A stretch of 64,000 nucleotides of DNA from Candidatus Zhuqueibacterota bacterium (GTDB lineage Bacteria; Zhuqueibacterota; Zhuqueibacteria; Zhuqueibacterales; Zhuqueibacteraceae). Every line of letters starts with the position of its first letter. The stretch's first letter is position 1. The notes under the pieces were generated by a model that worked only from the letters and a program-made list of their open reading frames with translations, was not told the origin of the DNA and ran no database searches. Shown piece by piece: positions 1-7,836 of the stretch. Where the stretch lies: NCBI GenBank assembly GCA_022616415.1, contig JAKEEU010000256.1, forward strand, positions 32,709 to 96,708. Reading direction: 5' to 3'. The position numbers were made by a program, and so were the translations under genes.

Positions 1-2
1 AA

Positions 3-959
3 CTTGTTGAACGCTGTCGCCCGCCGCAGATTAACCGTTTGGATTATTGGTTCCTTCCGCAAGTTGTAACCGACCTAGCATTAATCAAGTATCATATCCT
101 TGCATCAAAAATTGCTCCAGAAATTCGTGATTTTTTTCTTGCTGCATTCTCTTCGCTCATTTTAGCGCGCACAAGCGTGGCCAATGCCCGAGACATTGTT
201 CACTCTCGCCACCATTATCAAAAGCATGAGCATCCACCAGACGTTCGAAAGCGTTTTCACCAGCGCTTGCGAGTAATGATACAGATGATGTCTGATTTTT
301 GGCAAAGATGCAAAGAAGTGTCTACTCAGAATGTGAAGACGTGTATTGTCGGCAACGATGCTCGAACCATACCGTTACCAGCCGAATCAGTTGACTTAAT
401 TTTCACATCACCTCCATATTGCAATGCGCTGGACTACGTTCGTGCCCATGCCTTTACTGTGGCATGGCTGCAGGATTTTTTTCAAATGAGCCAAGCTGAG
501 TACACTTTGTTAGGGCGACAGTATATCGGCACCGAACGTGCTATAAATTCATCCGACGGTCTCTGTGAACTATCTCATCCAGAGGTTCATCTGGTTAAAG
601 AACTTGCTAATGTAGTTGGTGCGATTGACCCTCATAAAGGCGTCATCATGGAAAAATATTTTGCCGATATGTGGCAGGTCTTTCTTGAAATGGGACGCGT
701 TTTGAAGCCTGGCCGGCACCTCGTGATTGTTGTGTGTCCTTCGCATATTCGGAAGATCGAGATTCCCACTCACGAAGTCTTCCATGAAATGACAAAAAAA
801 ATGCTTATAGAAAAGAAGTATCGTCTGAATCAGACTGACTGTATACAACGCACTATCAATGAACGCCGGCGTTTGTTGCCATACATGCAAGAGGTCTTTG
901 GGCGCAGAATGCGCACCGAATATGTCATCGTTTTTCAAAAGGTAGCTAACCGGAGATAA
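3..959 (+). CDS. N4/N6 DNA methyltransferase, 5' end outside the window
   Basis: The frame is open from base 3, so this is the C-terminal 318 residues of a longer protein; the first in-frame TTG at 39 is probably not a real start. The catalytic motif IV, TSPPYC, lies at about 405-422, followed by a segment LKPGRHLVIVV that fits a later beta strand of the methylase fold. No FxGxG cofactor motif is visible, and in this type of DNA methylase it precedes the catalytic motif, so it should lie upstream of the window. It would transfer a methyl group from S-adenosylmethionine to adenine N6 or cytosine N4; the sequence does not say which. It opens a same-strand operon that runs to HerA, where it could mark self DNA. 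Family assignment is firm, target and role are inferred. Confidence 0.85.
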   Translation, partial: LVERCRPPQINRLDYWFLPQVVTDLALIKYHILASKIAPEIRDFFLAAFSSLILARTSVANARDIVHSRHHYQKHEHPPDVRKRFHQRLRVMIQMMSDFWQRCKEVSTQNVKTCIVGNDARTIPLPAESVDLIFTSPPYCNALDYVRAHAFTVAWLQDFFQMSQAEYTLLGRQYIGTERAINSSDGLCELSHPEVHLVKELANVVGAIDPHKGVIMEKYFADMWQVFLEMGRVLKPGRHLVIVVCPSHIRKIEIPTHEVFHEMTKKMLIEKKYRLNQTDCIQRTINERRRLLPYMQEVFGRRMRTEYVIVFQKVANRR

Positions 960-995
960 TCTTCATCTGGCGGTCAAGCGAATAGGATTGTTACC

Positions 996-1646
996 GTGTC
1001 ACAAGCATTACCCAATGAACTTGAACTGCATCAACGTCTCTTAAACCGAGATGAAACCGCCTCGGCAGAGTTGTTCGCTCGCTATATGAACTGGTTGGTT
1101 GATGCACTCAAAGCCCGCTATCCTCGCATCGCTCACTATGACGAAACACTGGTTAAGGATGCTGTGTCAGATGCCCTTTTCAGTTATATTGATCGCCCAG
1201 AAACGTACAATCCTGAATTAAAAGGTCTTAAGAGGTTCCTTTACATGTCCGCCAATGGTGACTTGCTGAATCTATGGCGCAAAGTCCAGCAGAGGACTCA
1301 GCGGGAAACTAGCTTAGAGCAACTTGTCGAACTTGGGCGAGAAACTGGGAATATGATAATAGAGAGCCCAGACGAATCGAATAAAGGGCTGGATGCTCTT
1401 ACGATGGAGGAGCGCTGGCAGCAAATTCAGGAACTTGTACCGGATGAAAGAGATCTACAAGTTATAGCTTTGATGTCATCAGGAGTTCGTAAGACCAAAG
1501 ATTACGCCGAGGCGCTAGGAATAACAGAGCTTCCAGAAGCTGAACAGAGTAAGCGAGTCAAGCAAGTGAAGGATCGTTTAAAAAAGCGCCTACAGCGAGC
1601 GGATTGGAGCAAATTTATCGAGAAAGAGGCGAATCGTGGTCAATAA
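996..1646 (+). CDS. ECF-type sigma-factor-like protein
   Basis: This 216-residue protein has the two-part layout of an extracytoplasmic-function sigma factor. Residues about 20-95 resemble region 2 (AELFARYMNWLVDAL, then FLYMSANGDLLNLWRK), and residues about 145-205 resemble region 4, with an HTH-like stretch ending in a Lys/Arg-rich helix (VKDRLKKRLQR). The acidic linker between them is longer than usual. The start is GTG at 996, with AGGA eight bases upstream. It begins 36 bases after the methylase stop and overlaps the next gene by 11 bases, so it is co-translated with a defence-like cassette. I infer that it directs or tunes transcription of the operon. It could instead be a sigma-fold DNA-binding protein that no longer binds RNA polymerase. 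Confidence 0.6.
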   Translation: MSQALPNELELHQRLLNRDETASAELFARYMNWLVDALKARYPRIAHYDETLVKDAVSDALFSYIDRPETYNPELKGLKRFLYMSANGDLLNLWRKVQQRTQRETSLEQLVELGRETGNMIIESPDESNKGLDALTMEERWQQIQELVPDERDLQVIALMSSGVRKTKDYAEALGITELPEAEQSKRVKQVKDRLKKRLQRADWSKFIEKEANRGQ

Positions 1647-2052
1647 ACATGAACAACGCCTAGCTTATGCAGCACAAAAAGCTGCTACTCGCGAAACTTA
1701 CATTGCTTATTACCTTGCCCAATATCAGCAACAGGAAGCTTTGACTGAAAAGGAACTCCAGAATTTTGTCGGTTGCACGGGCGAGGCGTATTCCCGTCTT
1801 GCGCTCTGTCGAGTACCCGACTTGCAGGCAAACGATTTCCGACAACGTATTGAGCGTATCACCTCCTTTACCAGCGCTTCTGCTCTTAATTTAGCGCAAG
1901 TGATTCGACAGGTTGCGGCTGTGCAGTTATTGCAAAAGGCGCCGGAGAGCACAAGACTGGGGCGTTCGGCTAATGCTATGTTGCTTGCGGCACGAGATAG
2001 AGAGAAAGAAAAAGATAAACTTGATCACGAGAATAAACCACAAGATCCATGA
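1636..2052 (+). CDS. Small helical protein of unknown function between sigma-like and ImmA/IrrE genes
   Basis: I do not recognise this 138-residue protein. It is predicted mostly helical, with a Gln/Ala-rich N-terminal third (residues 10-35), a middle section containing two Cys (FVGCTGEAYSRLALC), and a highly charged C-terminal tail rich in Glu, Lys and Asp. The GTG start at 1636 has AGAGG upstream and overlaps the sigma-like gene by 11 bases; its own stop overlaps the next start as ATGA. ImmA/IrrE peptidases usually sit next to the regulator they cleave, so this protein is a candidate anti-sigma factor or repressor substrate. That is inference from position only: no clear HTH or zinc-finger anti-sigma motif is visible. 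Confidence 0.6.
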   Translation: MVNKHEQRLAYAAQKAATRETYIAYYLAQYQQQEALTEKELQNFVGCTGEAYSRLALCRVPDLQANDFRQRIERITSFTSASALNLAQVIRQVAAVQLLQKAPESTRLGRSANAMLLAARDREKEKDKLDHENKPQDP

Positions 2053-2804
2053 GAATTGCTAATGCACACTTAGCTTTAGTTGCAGAAACTTTCTGGAGAG
2101 AAGCTGGCCCTTTCCAACGCTGGCCTTGTGATTTGGAAAGGGTGATTGCTTTAACTTTCCGTTTGGCGATCATCACTTTGCCTTCACTCAATTTGCAGCG
2201 CATCGAAAATTGGTTGGAAAAACGCGGCACGCCATACGAATTTCCATGCGAAAATCGACATGTACGTGGCTGTATAGTGGCGTATCGTGGCTCCGGATTG
2301 ATTTTCATTGATGGCTCAGATCCAATTGAAGAGCGCCGCTTTACGTTGGCTCATGAAGTCGCTCATTTTCTCCTCGATTATTATACGCCTCGCGAAAGTG
2401 CGCGTGCTCGCCTCGGCGATGGTATTTTAGAGGTTTTGGATGGCCTACGTCCTCCAACGATTGACGAAAGAATTGAAGGTGTGCTAAGCTCAATTTCGAT
2501 TGCACCGTATGTTCATCTCATGGAGCAACGTGGTGCGGTTAAACTCCAACGCGCAACAATTTGGCAGGCAGAGAATCGCGCCGACGAGTTGGCGCTTGAA
2601 ATTTTGGCGCCAGTCAAAACAGTTTATTCAGGTTTAGCGGCGATCTGCACAGGATTTTCTTACTTCGCATGTTTTGAATCGGCTAAACAAACCTTAATCG
2701 AAAAGTATGGGCTACCGAAACTAATCGCGCATGGCTATGCACAGCAAATTGCTCATCAGTTGACGGGCGGCCCTTCCGTGCTATTTGAGCTTGGGCTTGA
2801 ATAA
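2049..2804 (+). CDS. ImmA/IrrE-family zinc metallopeptidase
   Basis: The 251-residue protein carries the zinc-peptidase signature HEVAH at residues 102-106 inside RFTLAHEVAHFLLDYY, and the downstream helix ENRADELALEILAP (about 175-188) that supplies the third zinc ligand in this family. Family members cleave XRE-type repressors (ImmA/ImmR) or the Deinococcus regulator DdrO in response to DNA damage. The ATG overlaps the stop of the preceding gene (ATGA), so translation is coupled. Together with the sigma-like protein upstream this suggests a damage- or infection-triggered switch for the operon. The N-terminal 90 residues show no separate DNA-binding domain that I can recognise. Confidence 0.85.
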   Translation: MRIANAHLALVAETFWREAGPFQRWPCDLERVIALTFRLAIITLPSLNLQRIENWLEKRGTPYEFPCENRHVRGCIVAYRGSGLIFIDGSDPIEERRFTLAHEVAHFLLDYYTPRESARARLGDGILEVLDGLRPPTIDERIEGVLSSISIAPYVHLMEQRGAVKLQRATIWQAENRADELALEILAPVKTVYSGLAAICTGFSYFACFESAKQTLIEKYGLPKLIAHGYAQQIAHQLTGGPSVLFELGLE

Positions 2805-2881
2805 AAATTTTGTCGAACTTCGCCAGATCGGTGGGAATAGGAAAGTAGAAGGAATTATTAGGACAACTTTGGAGTACACGT

Positions 2882-4102
2882 ATGAATACCGAGGATACAA
2901 ACGATATCACATTGACAGCACAAGAACAACCTGTGCAATCAATCACCCCAAGTGAATTTGAGGAAGCGTTTGGGGAGCCATTATCCAGAACGCTCAATTT
3001 GGACACATGGATGGTTGGCGAAAATTTGCCGGAGTTATATGCTCGTTTGGAAGCCGAAGTGCGTGACGCGGTGGCCGATGAAGATCGGATTCGTCAAGAG
3101 ATTCGTTCTGTTGTGTTTCCCAAGATTGCAACAGGGAGAAGAAGAGCGCCCAATGCCGGCTTGCATCAGGTCAATGTGGCCACATTAGAAAAAGCGCATC
3201 GCGGTTTGCTGTTCAATGGCGGCGTTGAAGCTTGTGACGGAACGAATGTGGTTCACGACACGCTCCCACTTTCGATCACACAGATTGGCGTTTGCCTTGT
3301 ATCCTATCACGGCGAACTAGGCACTTGGGTTCACAGGCTTTTCCGCCGCGATCTGCGTCTGCGAGGAGATGACCCCGTGCAAGAGGCATTAGAAATGCTG
3401 GAGCGACGTAAGAGTCGTGATGGAACTCAAGATGGAGGGCGGCGCGATCAGTTGAGCGAATTAAGCCGCCGCAGCATTATGACTTATGCCGAACGGGCCA
3501 TTCTCTTGGAAAAGTCAAATGCGCGTTGGCGTATGGGGCACGGACATCCTACACCATACGAGTTGTTGACCGGTTATTGGGCGCATAATCCTGATATGGT
3601 TCAAGCTTCACTTAGTCTGATGCGTCGACTCGTTCTCGATCATCAACGCTTTGTATTTGTGCCGAGTGCGCCCAGCCGTCGTCATTTACTCACACTTGGT
3701 AATGCCCTCAAGCCACTTGAATATTTGATCTTGTTCACCATTGAGGATGATTTGGTGAATATGGTTGAACACGGTGGTTATCGTGGTAAAGCACGTCAAC
3801 AAATGGAAGATTTTACTCGCGAAGTCGGACCAAAAGTGGTGACAGGGCTCTATCGTGTTTCTAAAGTGTCACCTCCATATTTGTTCTATGCGCATGCCGA
3901 TCACGCTCAGACGGCAGCGCTAATCGCGATGGCCGATAGCACGCTGCAAGAACACCGAGGATTCCCAATGCTGATCGATATCGCTGATACCGTATGTCGC
4001 AGCACTTTCAGTGTCGAAGGGTTTTTATCATCTGTGCAGCTTGCATACGCCGACACTGGACAACCGCTCCGTTATCTTTCTGAACGCGAGACGCGGCGAT
4101 GA
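2882..4102 (+). CDS. NurA-like 5'-3' nuclease domain protein
   Basis: This 406-residue protein matches the NurA nuclease plan. An N-terminal helical part is followed by the conserved strand GGVEACDGTNVV with the acidic metal ligand at about residue 119. A long charged helical insertion follows (about 160-210), and the C-terminal portion GFPMLIDIADTVC (about 360-372) is typical of NurA. NurA proteins are RNase H-fold nucleases that degrade single- and double-stranded DNA from 5' ends and work with the HerA hexamer encoded next door. The ATG at 2882 follows GGAG, 77 bases after the peptidase gene; HerA starts 47 bases downstream. It is the probable effector nuclease of the cassette. Sequence divergence makes the exact ligand set uncertain. 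Confidence 0.75.
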   Translation: MNTEDTNDITLTAQEQPVQSITPSEFEEAFGEPLSRTLNLDTWMVGENLPELYARLEAEVRDAVADEDRIRQEIRSVVFPKIATGRRRAPNAGLHQVNVATLEKAHRGLLFNGGVEACDGTNVVHDTLPLSITQIGVCLVSYHGELGTWVHRLFRRDLRLRGDDPVQEALEMLERRKSRDGTQDGGRRDQLSELSRRSIMTYAERAILLEKSNARWRMGHGHPTPYELLTGYWAHNPDMVQASLSLMRRLVLDHQRFVFVPSAPSRRHLLTLGNALKPLEYLILFTIEDDLVNMVEHGGYRGKARQQMEDFTREVGPKVVTGLYRVSKVSPPYLFYAHADHAQTAALIAMADSTLQEHRGFPMLIDIADTVCRSTFSVEGFLSSVQLAYADTGQPLRYLSERETRR

Positions 4103-4149
4103 CAAAAAGATGAAAACAAAGTACTTCGCATAAATAAGGGAAAAAAGTC

Positions 4150-6012
4150 ATGGAAAAAAACGATCAAAGTGAAACTCAGTCACATCGGGAACGTGAAGAT
4201 GTTCTCGCTCAGCCACCCAGCGCGAGTTTTTTAAGTTCTCTTCAAGAAGAGATCACTGCTAACGGTGGTGAATGGATTGAAGGGCCCGAATATGAAGGTT
4301 CCGCTGGCCGAACGATGTTCGACTTGCCGAATAGCAAGGATAATGTTGTGTCGGTTTTGCTGCCACGGGAAAAAATTGGCGAGGTGCCGTCGCAGTCATT
4401 AGTTCGAATCAAGAGTCTTCAAGATGGACGGGAATATCAGGGTATTGTCATTGAAGGCCCCTTTCACGAACCCGATGGATTACGTGCCGATGCTCCAATT
4501 GTTGTCACCACGACTGTGCGTGGCACGACTTTTCTTCCGAAGTATCATGGCCGAATTCAGGTTGAAATCATCGGCGAAATTGTCAATGGGGCGGTGCTAC
4601 CACCTCGCTTCAGGCCTTTACCAAATAGCCCCGCCTTTGTTCTGAGCGCAGAAGAAACTGCAACGGCCCTTCGTGTTCATGGTGACATAACGCTTGGAGT
4701 AGCCATCGGCCACGAAAACATAGAGGTACAGATTCCCTCCCAGGTAAAATCCGTTTTGCCGAGGCATGTGGGCGTATTGGGCACAACTGGCGGCGGCAAA
4801 TCGACGACGGTCTCCGGTCAAATCATGGAATATCAGAAGGCTGGAATTGCCACAATTCTCTTGGATACAGAAGGAGAGTACACTGAGATTAACGAGCCGA
4901 CAAACGATCCCAACATGCTACAAGCATTGAAGCGACGGAATAAAGAACCCAAAGGGGTCGCGCAGACACATCTCTATCATTTGATTGGCCGCGAAACCAG
5001 CAATCCAAATCATCCGAGACGAACACAATTCTCATTACAGTTTGCTAATCTTTCACCTCACGCAGTGATGGAAGTTCTTGAGTTTAACGAGGCGCAACAA
5101 CAGCGGTATTTGAAGGCCTACGACTTGGCCATAGAGGTGTTGAAGCAACTCAAAATTTATCCAACCAGCAAAGAAGAAGAAACTGAGTTGCTTGAACTGG
5201 ACGAGCTGGAAAGTGGCTATCCTAAATTGACTCTGGAGATGATGTACGATATGGTATCGGCTTGCGCACATATTGTGGCAGATGAGCCGGAGTATCCCTA
5301 CTTGCAAACCAAGACATTTTACGCAAAACGGGACGTCATAATGCAACTCCTCAAGAGCAGAAAATCGAGCTTGCCCGCTGATAAAAGGAGTTGGCGAATT
5401 ATTCAGGGGCGCTTAGGTCGTTTGCTTCGTTTGAAGATTTTCGATAATCCGGCTGCAAAACCGTTAAACTATGAAGCGCTCACAAAACCAGGAGAGGTCT
5501 CGATCATTGATTTGAGTGACACCGATTCGCCTCAAATTAACAACTTAGTCATTGCTGAGCTGCTGCGTGGCGTACTGAATCAACAAGAGGAAAATTATCG
5601 CTTGGCCGAAGAGAAGGGCAAAGAAATGCACCGTGTCATGATTGTTATTGAAGAGGCACATGAGTTCTTATCCGAGCAGCGCATCAAGCAAATGCCTGTT
5701 CTCTTCCAACAAGTCGCTCGTATCGCCAGACGCGGTCGCAAACGTTGGCTGGGTTTGGTGTTTGTGACACAACTCCCGCAACATCTGCCAGATGAAGTAT
5801 TGAGTTTGATCAATAGCTACGTTCTGCACAAAATGAGTGATGCCAAATTGATTAGCAGGCTCAAAAAGTCGATCGGCGGCGTTGATGAAGGACTTTGGAA
5901 TCGTTTACCCAATCTGGCGCCAGGACAGGCAGTTGTTACAGCACCGAGCTTAGCTCGTGCCTTGTTGGTGGCGATAGATCCGACGCCTTGCCGATTGCGC
6001 ATGGTGGAATAG
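4150..6012 (+). CDS. HerA-like hexameric DNA-translocating ATPase
   Basis: The 620-residue protein has a HAS-barrel-like N-terminal region (about 85-185), a Walker A loop GTTGGGKST at residues 211-219 and a Walker B strand VMIVIEEAHEFL around 496-507. After that comes the HerA signature RRGRKRWLGLVFVTQ, containing the expected arginine finger and sensor Gln. HerA/FtsK-type ATPases form a hexamer that pumps DNA, and in archaea HerA loads and drives NurA for end resection. The NurA-like gene lies immediately upstream. An N-terminal extension of about 50 Ser/Glu-rich residues is unusual. With a methylase and regulators in the same operon, a role in destroying foreign DNA is more likely than housekeeping repair; that step is inference. 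Confidence 0.9.
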   Translation: MEKNDQSETQSHREREDVLAQPPSASFLSSLQEEITANGGEWIEGPEYEGSAGRTMFDLPNSKDNVVSVLLPREKIGEVPSQSLVRIKSLQDGREYQGIVIEGPFHEPDGLRADAPIVVTTTVRGTTFLPKYHGRIQVEIIGEIVNGAVLPPRFRPLPNSPAFVLSAEETATALRVHGDITLGVAIGHENIEVQIPSQVKSVLPRHVGVLGTTGGGKSTTVSGQIMEYQKAGIATILLDTEGEYTEINEPTNDPNMLQALKRRNKEPKGVAQTHLYHLIGRETSNPNHPRRTQFSLQFANLSPHAVMEVLEFNEAQQQRYLKAYDLAIEVLKQLKIYPTSKEEETELLELDELESGYPKLTLEMMYDMVSACAHIVADEPEYPYLQTKTFYAKRDVIMQLLKSRKSSLPADKRSWRIIQGRLGRLLRLKIFDNPAAKPLNYEALTKPGEVSIIDLSDTDSPQINNLVIAELLRGVLNQQEENYRLAEEKGKEMHRVMIVIEEAHEFLSEQRIKQMPVLFQQVARIARRGRKRWLGLVFVTQLPQHLPDEVLSLINSYVLHKMSDAKLISRLKKSIGGVDEGLWNRLPNLAPGQAVVTAPSLARALLVAIDPTPCRLRMVE

Positions 6013-6128
6013 TGAAAATAGTCGGAATGGTGTAAGAATTTATAATCCTTCATGCGAGTCTATCTGCACCTATCAGTGATTTATAAGCAACCAGAAGCAA
6101 CCCACTCACAAAATTTTAGGAGCTGTAT

Positions 6129-6425
6129 ATGGCTGAAAGTCGTTCTCACAAATTAGGAAAAGGTAACGCCGCTCGTACTGAAATACCAATTTCTGGCAGA
6201 CGTCGTCTCGATGCAATTCGTGGACACTATGCAATTGAAGTTGAGCGCTCTGGTACAAAAAAGGGCCTTGCACAATCATTGAGTCGGTTGCGCACCCAAA
6301 GAAATAAAAGCAAGATTTTGCGAGTGCCCCAACAAGACATGGATAAAGCTGTAAAGTTGACGCGCTCCAAAGGGATGAACGTCACAGTTACAAATCTGAG
6401 CAAGACAAAAAGGAGAAAAGCATAA
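6129..6425 (+). CDS. Small basic protein of unknown function closing the defence-like operon
   Basis: I do not recognise this 98-residue protein. It is strongly basic (many Lys and Arg, ending KTKRRKA) and contains a hydrophilic middle, AIRGHYAIEVERSGTKK. An AGGAGC Shine-Dalgarno sits about six bases before the ATG at 6129. It lies 116 bases after herA on the same strand and has the same AT-rich composition as the cassette, so it was probably acquired with it. Its charge suggests nucleic-acid binding or contact with the NurA-HerA complex, but nothing in the sequence shows this. Confidence 0.6.
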   Translation: MAESRSHKLGKGNAARTEIPISGRRRLDAIRGHYAIEVERSGTKKGLAQSLSRLRTQRNKSKILRVPQQDMDKAVKLTRSKGMNVTVTNLSKTKRRKA

Positions 6426-6495
6426 AGTTTTCATCAATCTTAATTATAAATAGCGGGTTGTGGCATGGTTTGAGCATTCAGGTTATCGCGTTTCC

Positions 6496-7140
6496 TTACG
6501 CAGCGGCTGCCGGTAGTGGTTGCAACGAAGTGATTGGAATGGTTTCCACAGAGGAGGGGGTATAAGCATACAGAGAAATAATGTCACTGACCAGCGGGCG
6601 CAACACGATCTCGAGAACAAGCTTTCGCAGCTCATCCGAGAGTTGGACAAGACCGGTGAGCGGAAAACTGCGCGGGCCAACTTCGGTGTGTTGGGCCAGG
6701 AGCGAGTATTCGAAAAAGGTCAATCCTACGGCTCTACGATCAGCTTTGTTTAGCCGCAACAGGATATGATCGTTCAATTCGATGCCCGGCGCTTTTTCGC
6801 CAGGCGCAAATGAAACGTAAAGTGTATCGCTGATCTCATCGTAGTTGAAAATTGGCGCTGCCATATTTTCACCCAATCTCTTTTTAATGCGCAAAACCCG
6901 ATCTTCGTTACCGACTTCACTCACGAACATCACCTTGCTCTTCGTCTTGCGAAAAGCTTCTTCCATCACTTTCCCCATTTTATTCCCGACCGCGACGACT
7001 TGCCCGTTCACCACTGCCACCCATTTGTCGAGATATTGTTGCAGCAATTCCTCCCGCATGGCCCAGTAGGCTTGCTTTTCACGCTCGAAGCGTTGGCGAG
7101 CTTCCTCCTTGATTGGCGCGGCATACTCTTGGGTTGACAT
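6496..7140 (-). CDS. DUF5678/DUF2283 two-domain protein
   Basis: Residues about 25-90 resemble the DUF5678 family (LDKWVAVVNGQVVAVGNKMGK). Residues about 96-150 resemble DUF2283, with the characteristic NYDEISDTLYVSF strand pair. Both families are small beta-rich domains of unknown function, often found next to toxin-antitoxin-type genes. The ATG at 7140 has a good GGAGGA six bases upstream. Its first nine codons and leader are nearly the same as those of the gene at 7505, so one initiation region may have been copied. A C-terminal tail of about 60 residues ending in Ala-rich sequence has no match I recognise. Confidence 0.7.
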   Translation of the reverse strand: MSTQEYAAPIKEEARQRFEREKQAYWAMREELLQQYLDKWVAVVNGQVVAVGNKMGKVMEEAFRKTKSKVMFVSEVGNEDRVLRIKKRLGENMAAPIFNYDEISDTLYVSFAPGEKAPGIELNDHILLRLNKADRRAVGLTFFEYSLLAQHTEVGPRSFPLTGLVQLSDELRKLVLEIVLRPLVSDIISLYAYTPSSVETIPITSLQPLPAAAA

Positions 7141-7262
7141 TGTAAGTCCTCCATAACTTTATTTTGTCTTGGTTGTTGTACGGCTTCTACAATCCAAAAG
7201 TGAAATTAATAGCGGCTTTCAGATCATTCAAATCAGAGTAGCTCCCCAGCTTGCGATGAATT

Positions 7263-7505
7263 TCAGAAGTATAGCTTATCATACGCTTCCATCCCCGGCG
7301 CATTCCAATCATCTTCAAAAGTCTTCAAGCGCGCCCGTAGATTGACGGCTTGTTCACGGGTTAAACCCGCTTGCTCCAAAGTGATGCCCTGTTGCGGCAG
7401 CCGTTCTTTCAAGAACGTCACAAAATCAAACACTTCCTTTATCTTTTCTTCCGGCAAGATAAGCAGGCTATCGACGATTTGCTCGGCATACTCTCGTGTT
7501 GACAT
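7263..7505 (-). CDS. Small antitoxin-like protein (DUF2281-type)
   Basis: This 80-residue protein has the helical core IVDSLLILPEEKIKEVFDFVTFLKERL found in DUF2281-type antitoxin-like proteins, and an acidic C-terminus ending DDWNAPGMEAYDKLYF. The start is ATG at 7505, with GGAG nine bases before it; a TTG two codons upstream is less likely. A partner toxin would be expected on its 3' side, but only a 25-codon open stretch (EIHRKLGSYSDLNDL..., 7187-7264) overlaps its end with no start codon. The module therefore looks truncated. Antitoxin function is inferred from family resemblance only. Confidence 0.6.
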   Translation of the reverse strand: MSTREYAEQIVDSLLILPEEKIKEVFDFVTFLKERLPQQGITLEQAGLTREQAVNLRARLKTFEDDWNAPGMEAYDKLYF

Positions 7506-7665
7506 GGCCAAGTCTCCATCATGTTTTGTCTGGTGAGTTCATTAGTCAAATCCAATATAACCATCAATTCCGTTTTTTCAAAACAAAAATTGTTGAATTA
7601 AGGTCATCCCGGGCTTTCTTCGCTTGTCCTCGGCGTTCCCCCCAATTTCCTCCCACTTACACCTC

Positions 7666-7729
7666 CAAAATACACCCTTCGGTGCATGACGCTACACCCC
7701 CTCGTTGCTTATATTGATCATGTAAATTG
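7666..7729 (+). repeat. Dispersed direct repeat E, copy 1
   Basis: About 64 bases here (TACACCCTTCGGTGCATG ... TATATTGATCATGTAAAT) recur at 8687-8750 with about ten differences. Both copies lie upstream of + strand genes. The AT-rich end, TATATTGAT, could be a -10 box, so the repeat may carry a promoter. It forms part of a 331-base gene-free stretch (7506-7836) that otherwise holds only hairpin repeat A. Confidence 0.6.
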
Positions 7730-7747
7730 ATTTAAGCAATAAATAAC

Positions 7748-7807
7748 GCGAAGCCGGACTTTCGCTCAAAAGAATGACTACAAACCACCCCGCGCAAGTC
7801 CGGCTTC
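7748..7807 (+). repeat. Hairpin repeat family A, copy 1
   Basis: The arms GCGAAGCCGGACTTTCGC and GCGCAAGTCCGGCTTC are inverted around a loop of about 26 bases. The same arm pair occurs at 8435-8502, 31663-31708 and 50245-50312, always between genes. This copy ends about 30 bases before the lipoprotein start at 7837. It looks like a REP/MITE-type dispersed palindrome. Confidence 0.7.
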
Positions 7808-7836
7808 ACAAACTTCACAAACTGAAAGGAAACTTT

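Noticed and set aside
3..959. The methylase as part of a classic type II restriction-modification pair
   Set aside because: No adjacent restriction endonuclease is seen; the linked nuclease is NurA-like and paired with HerA.
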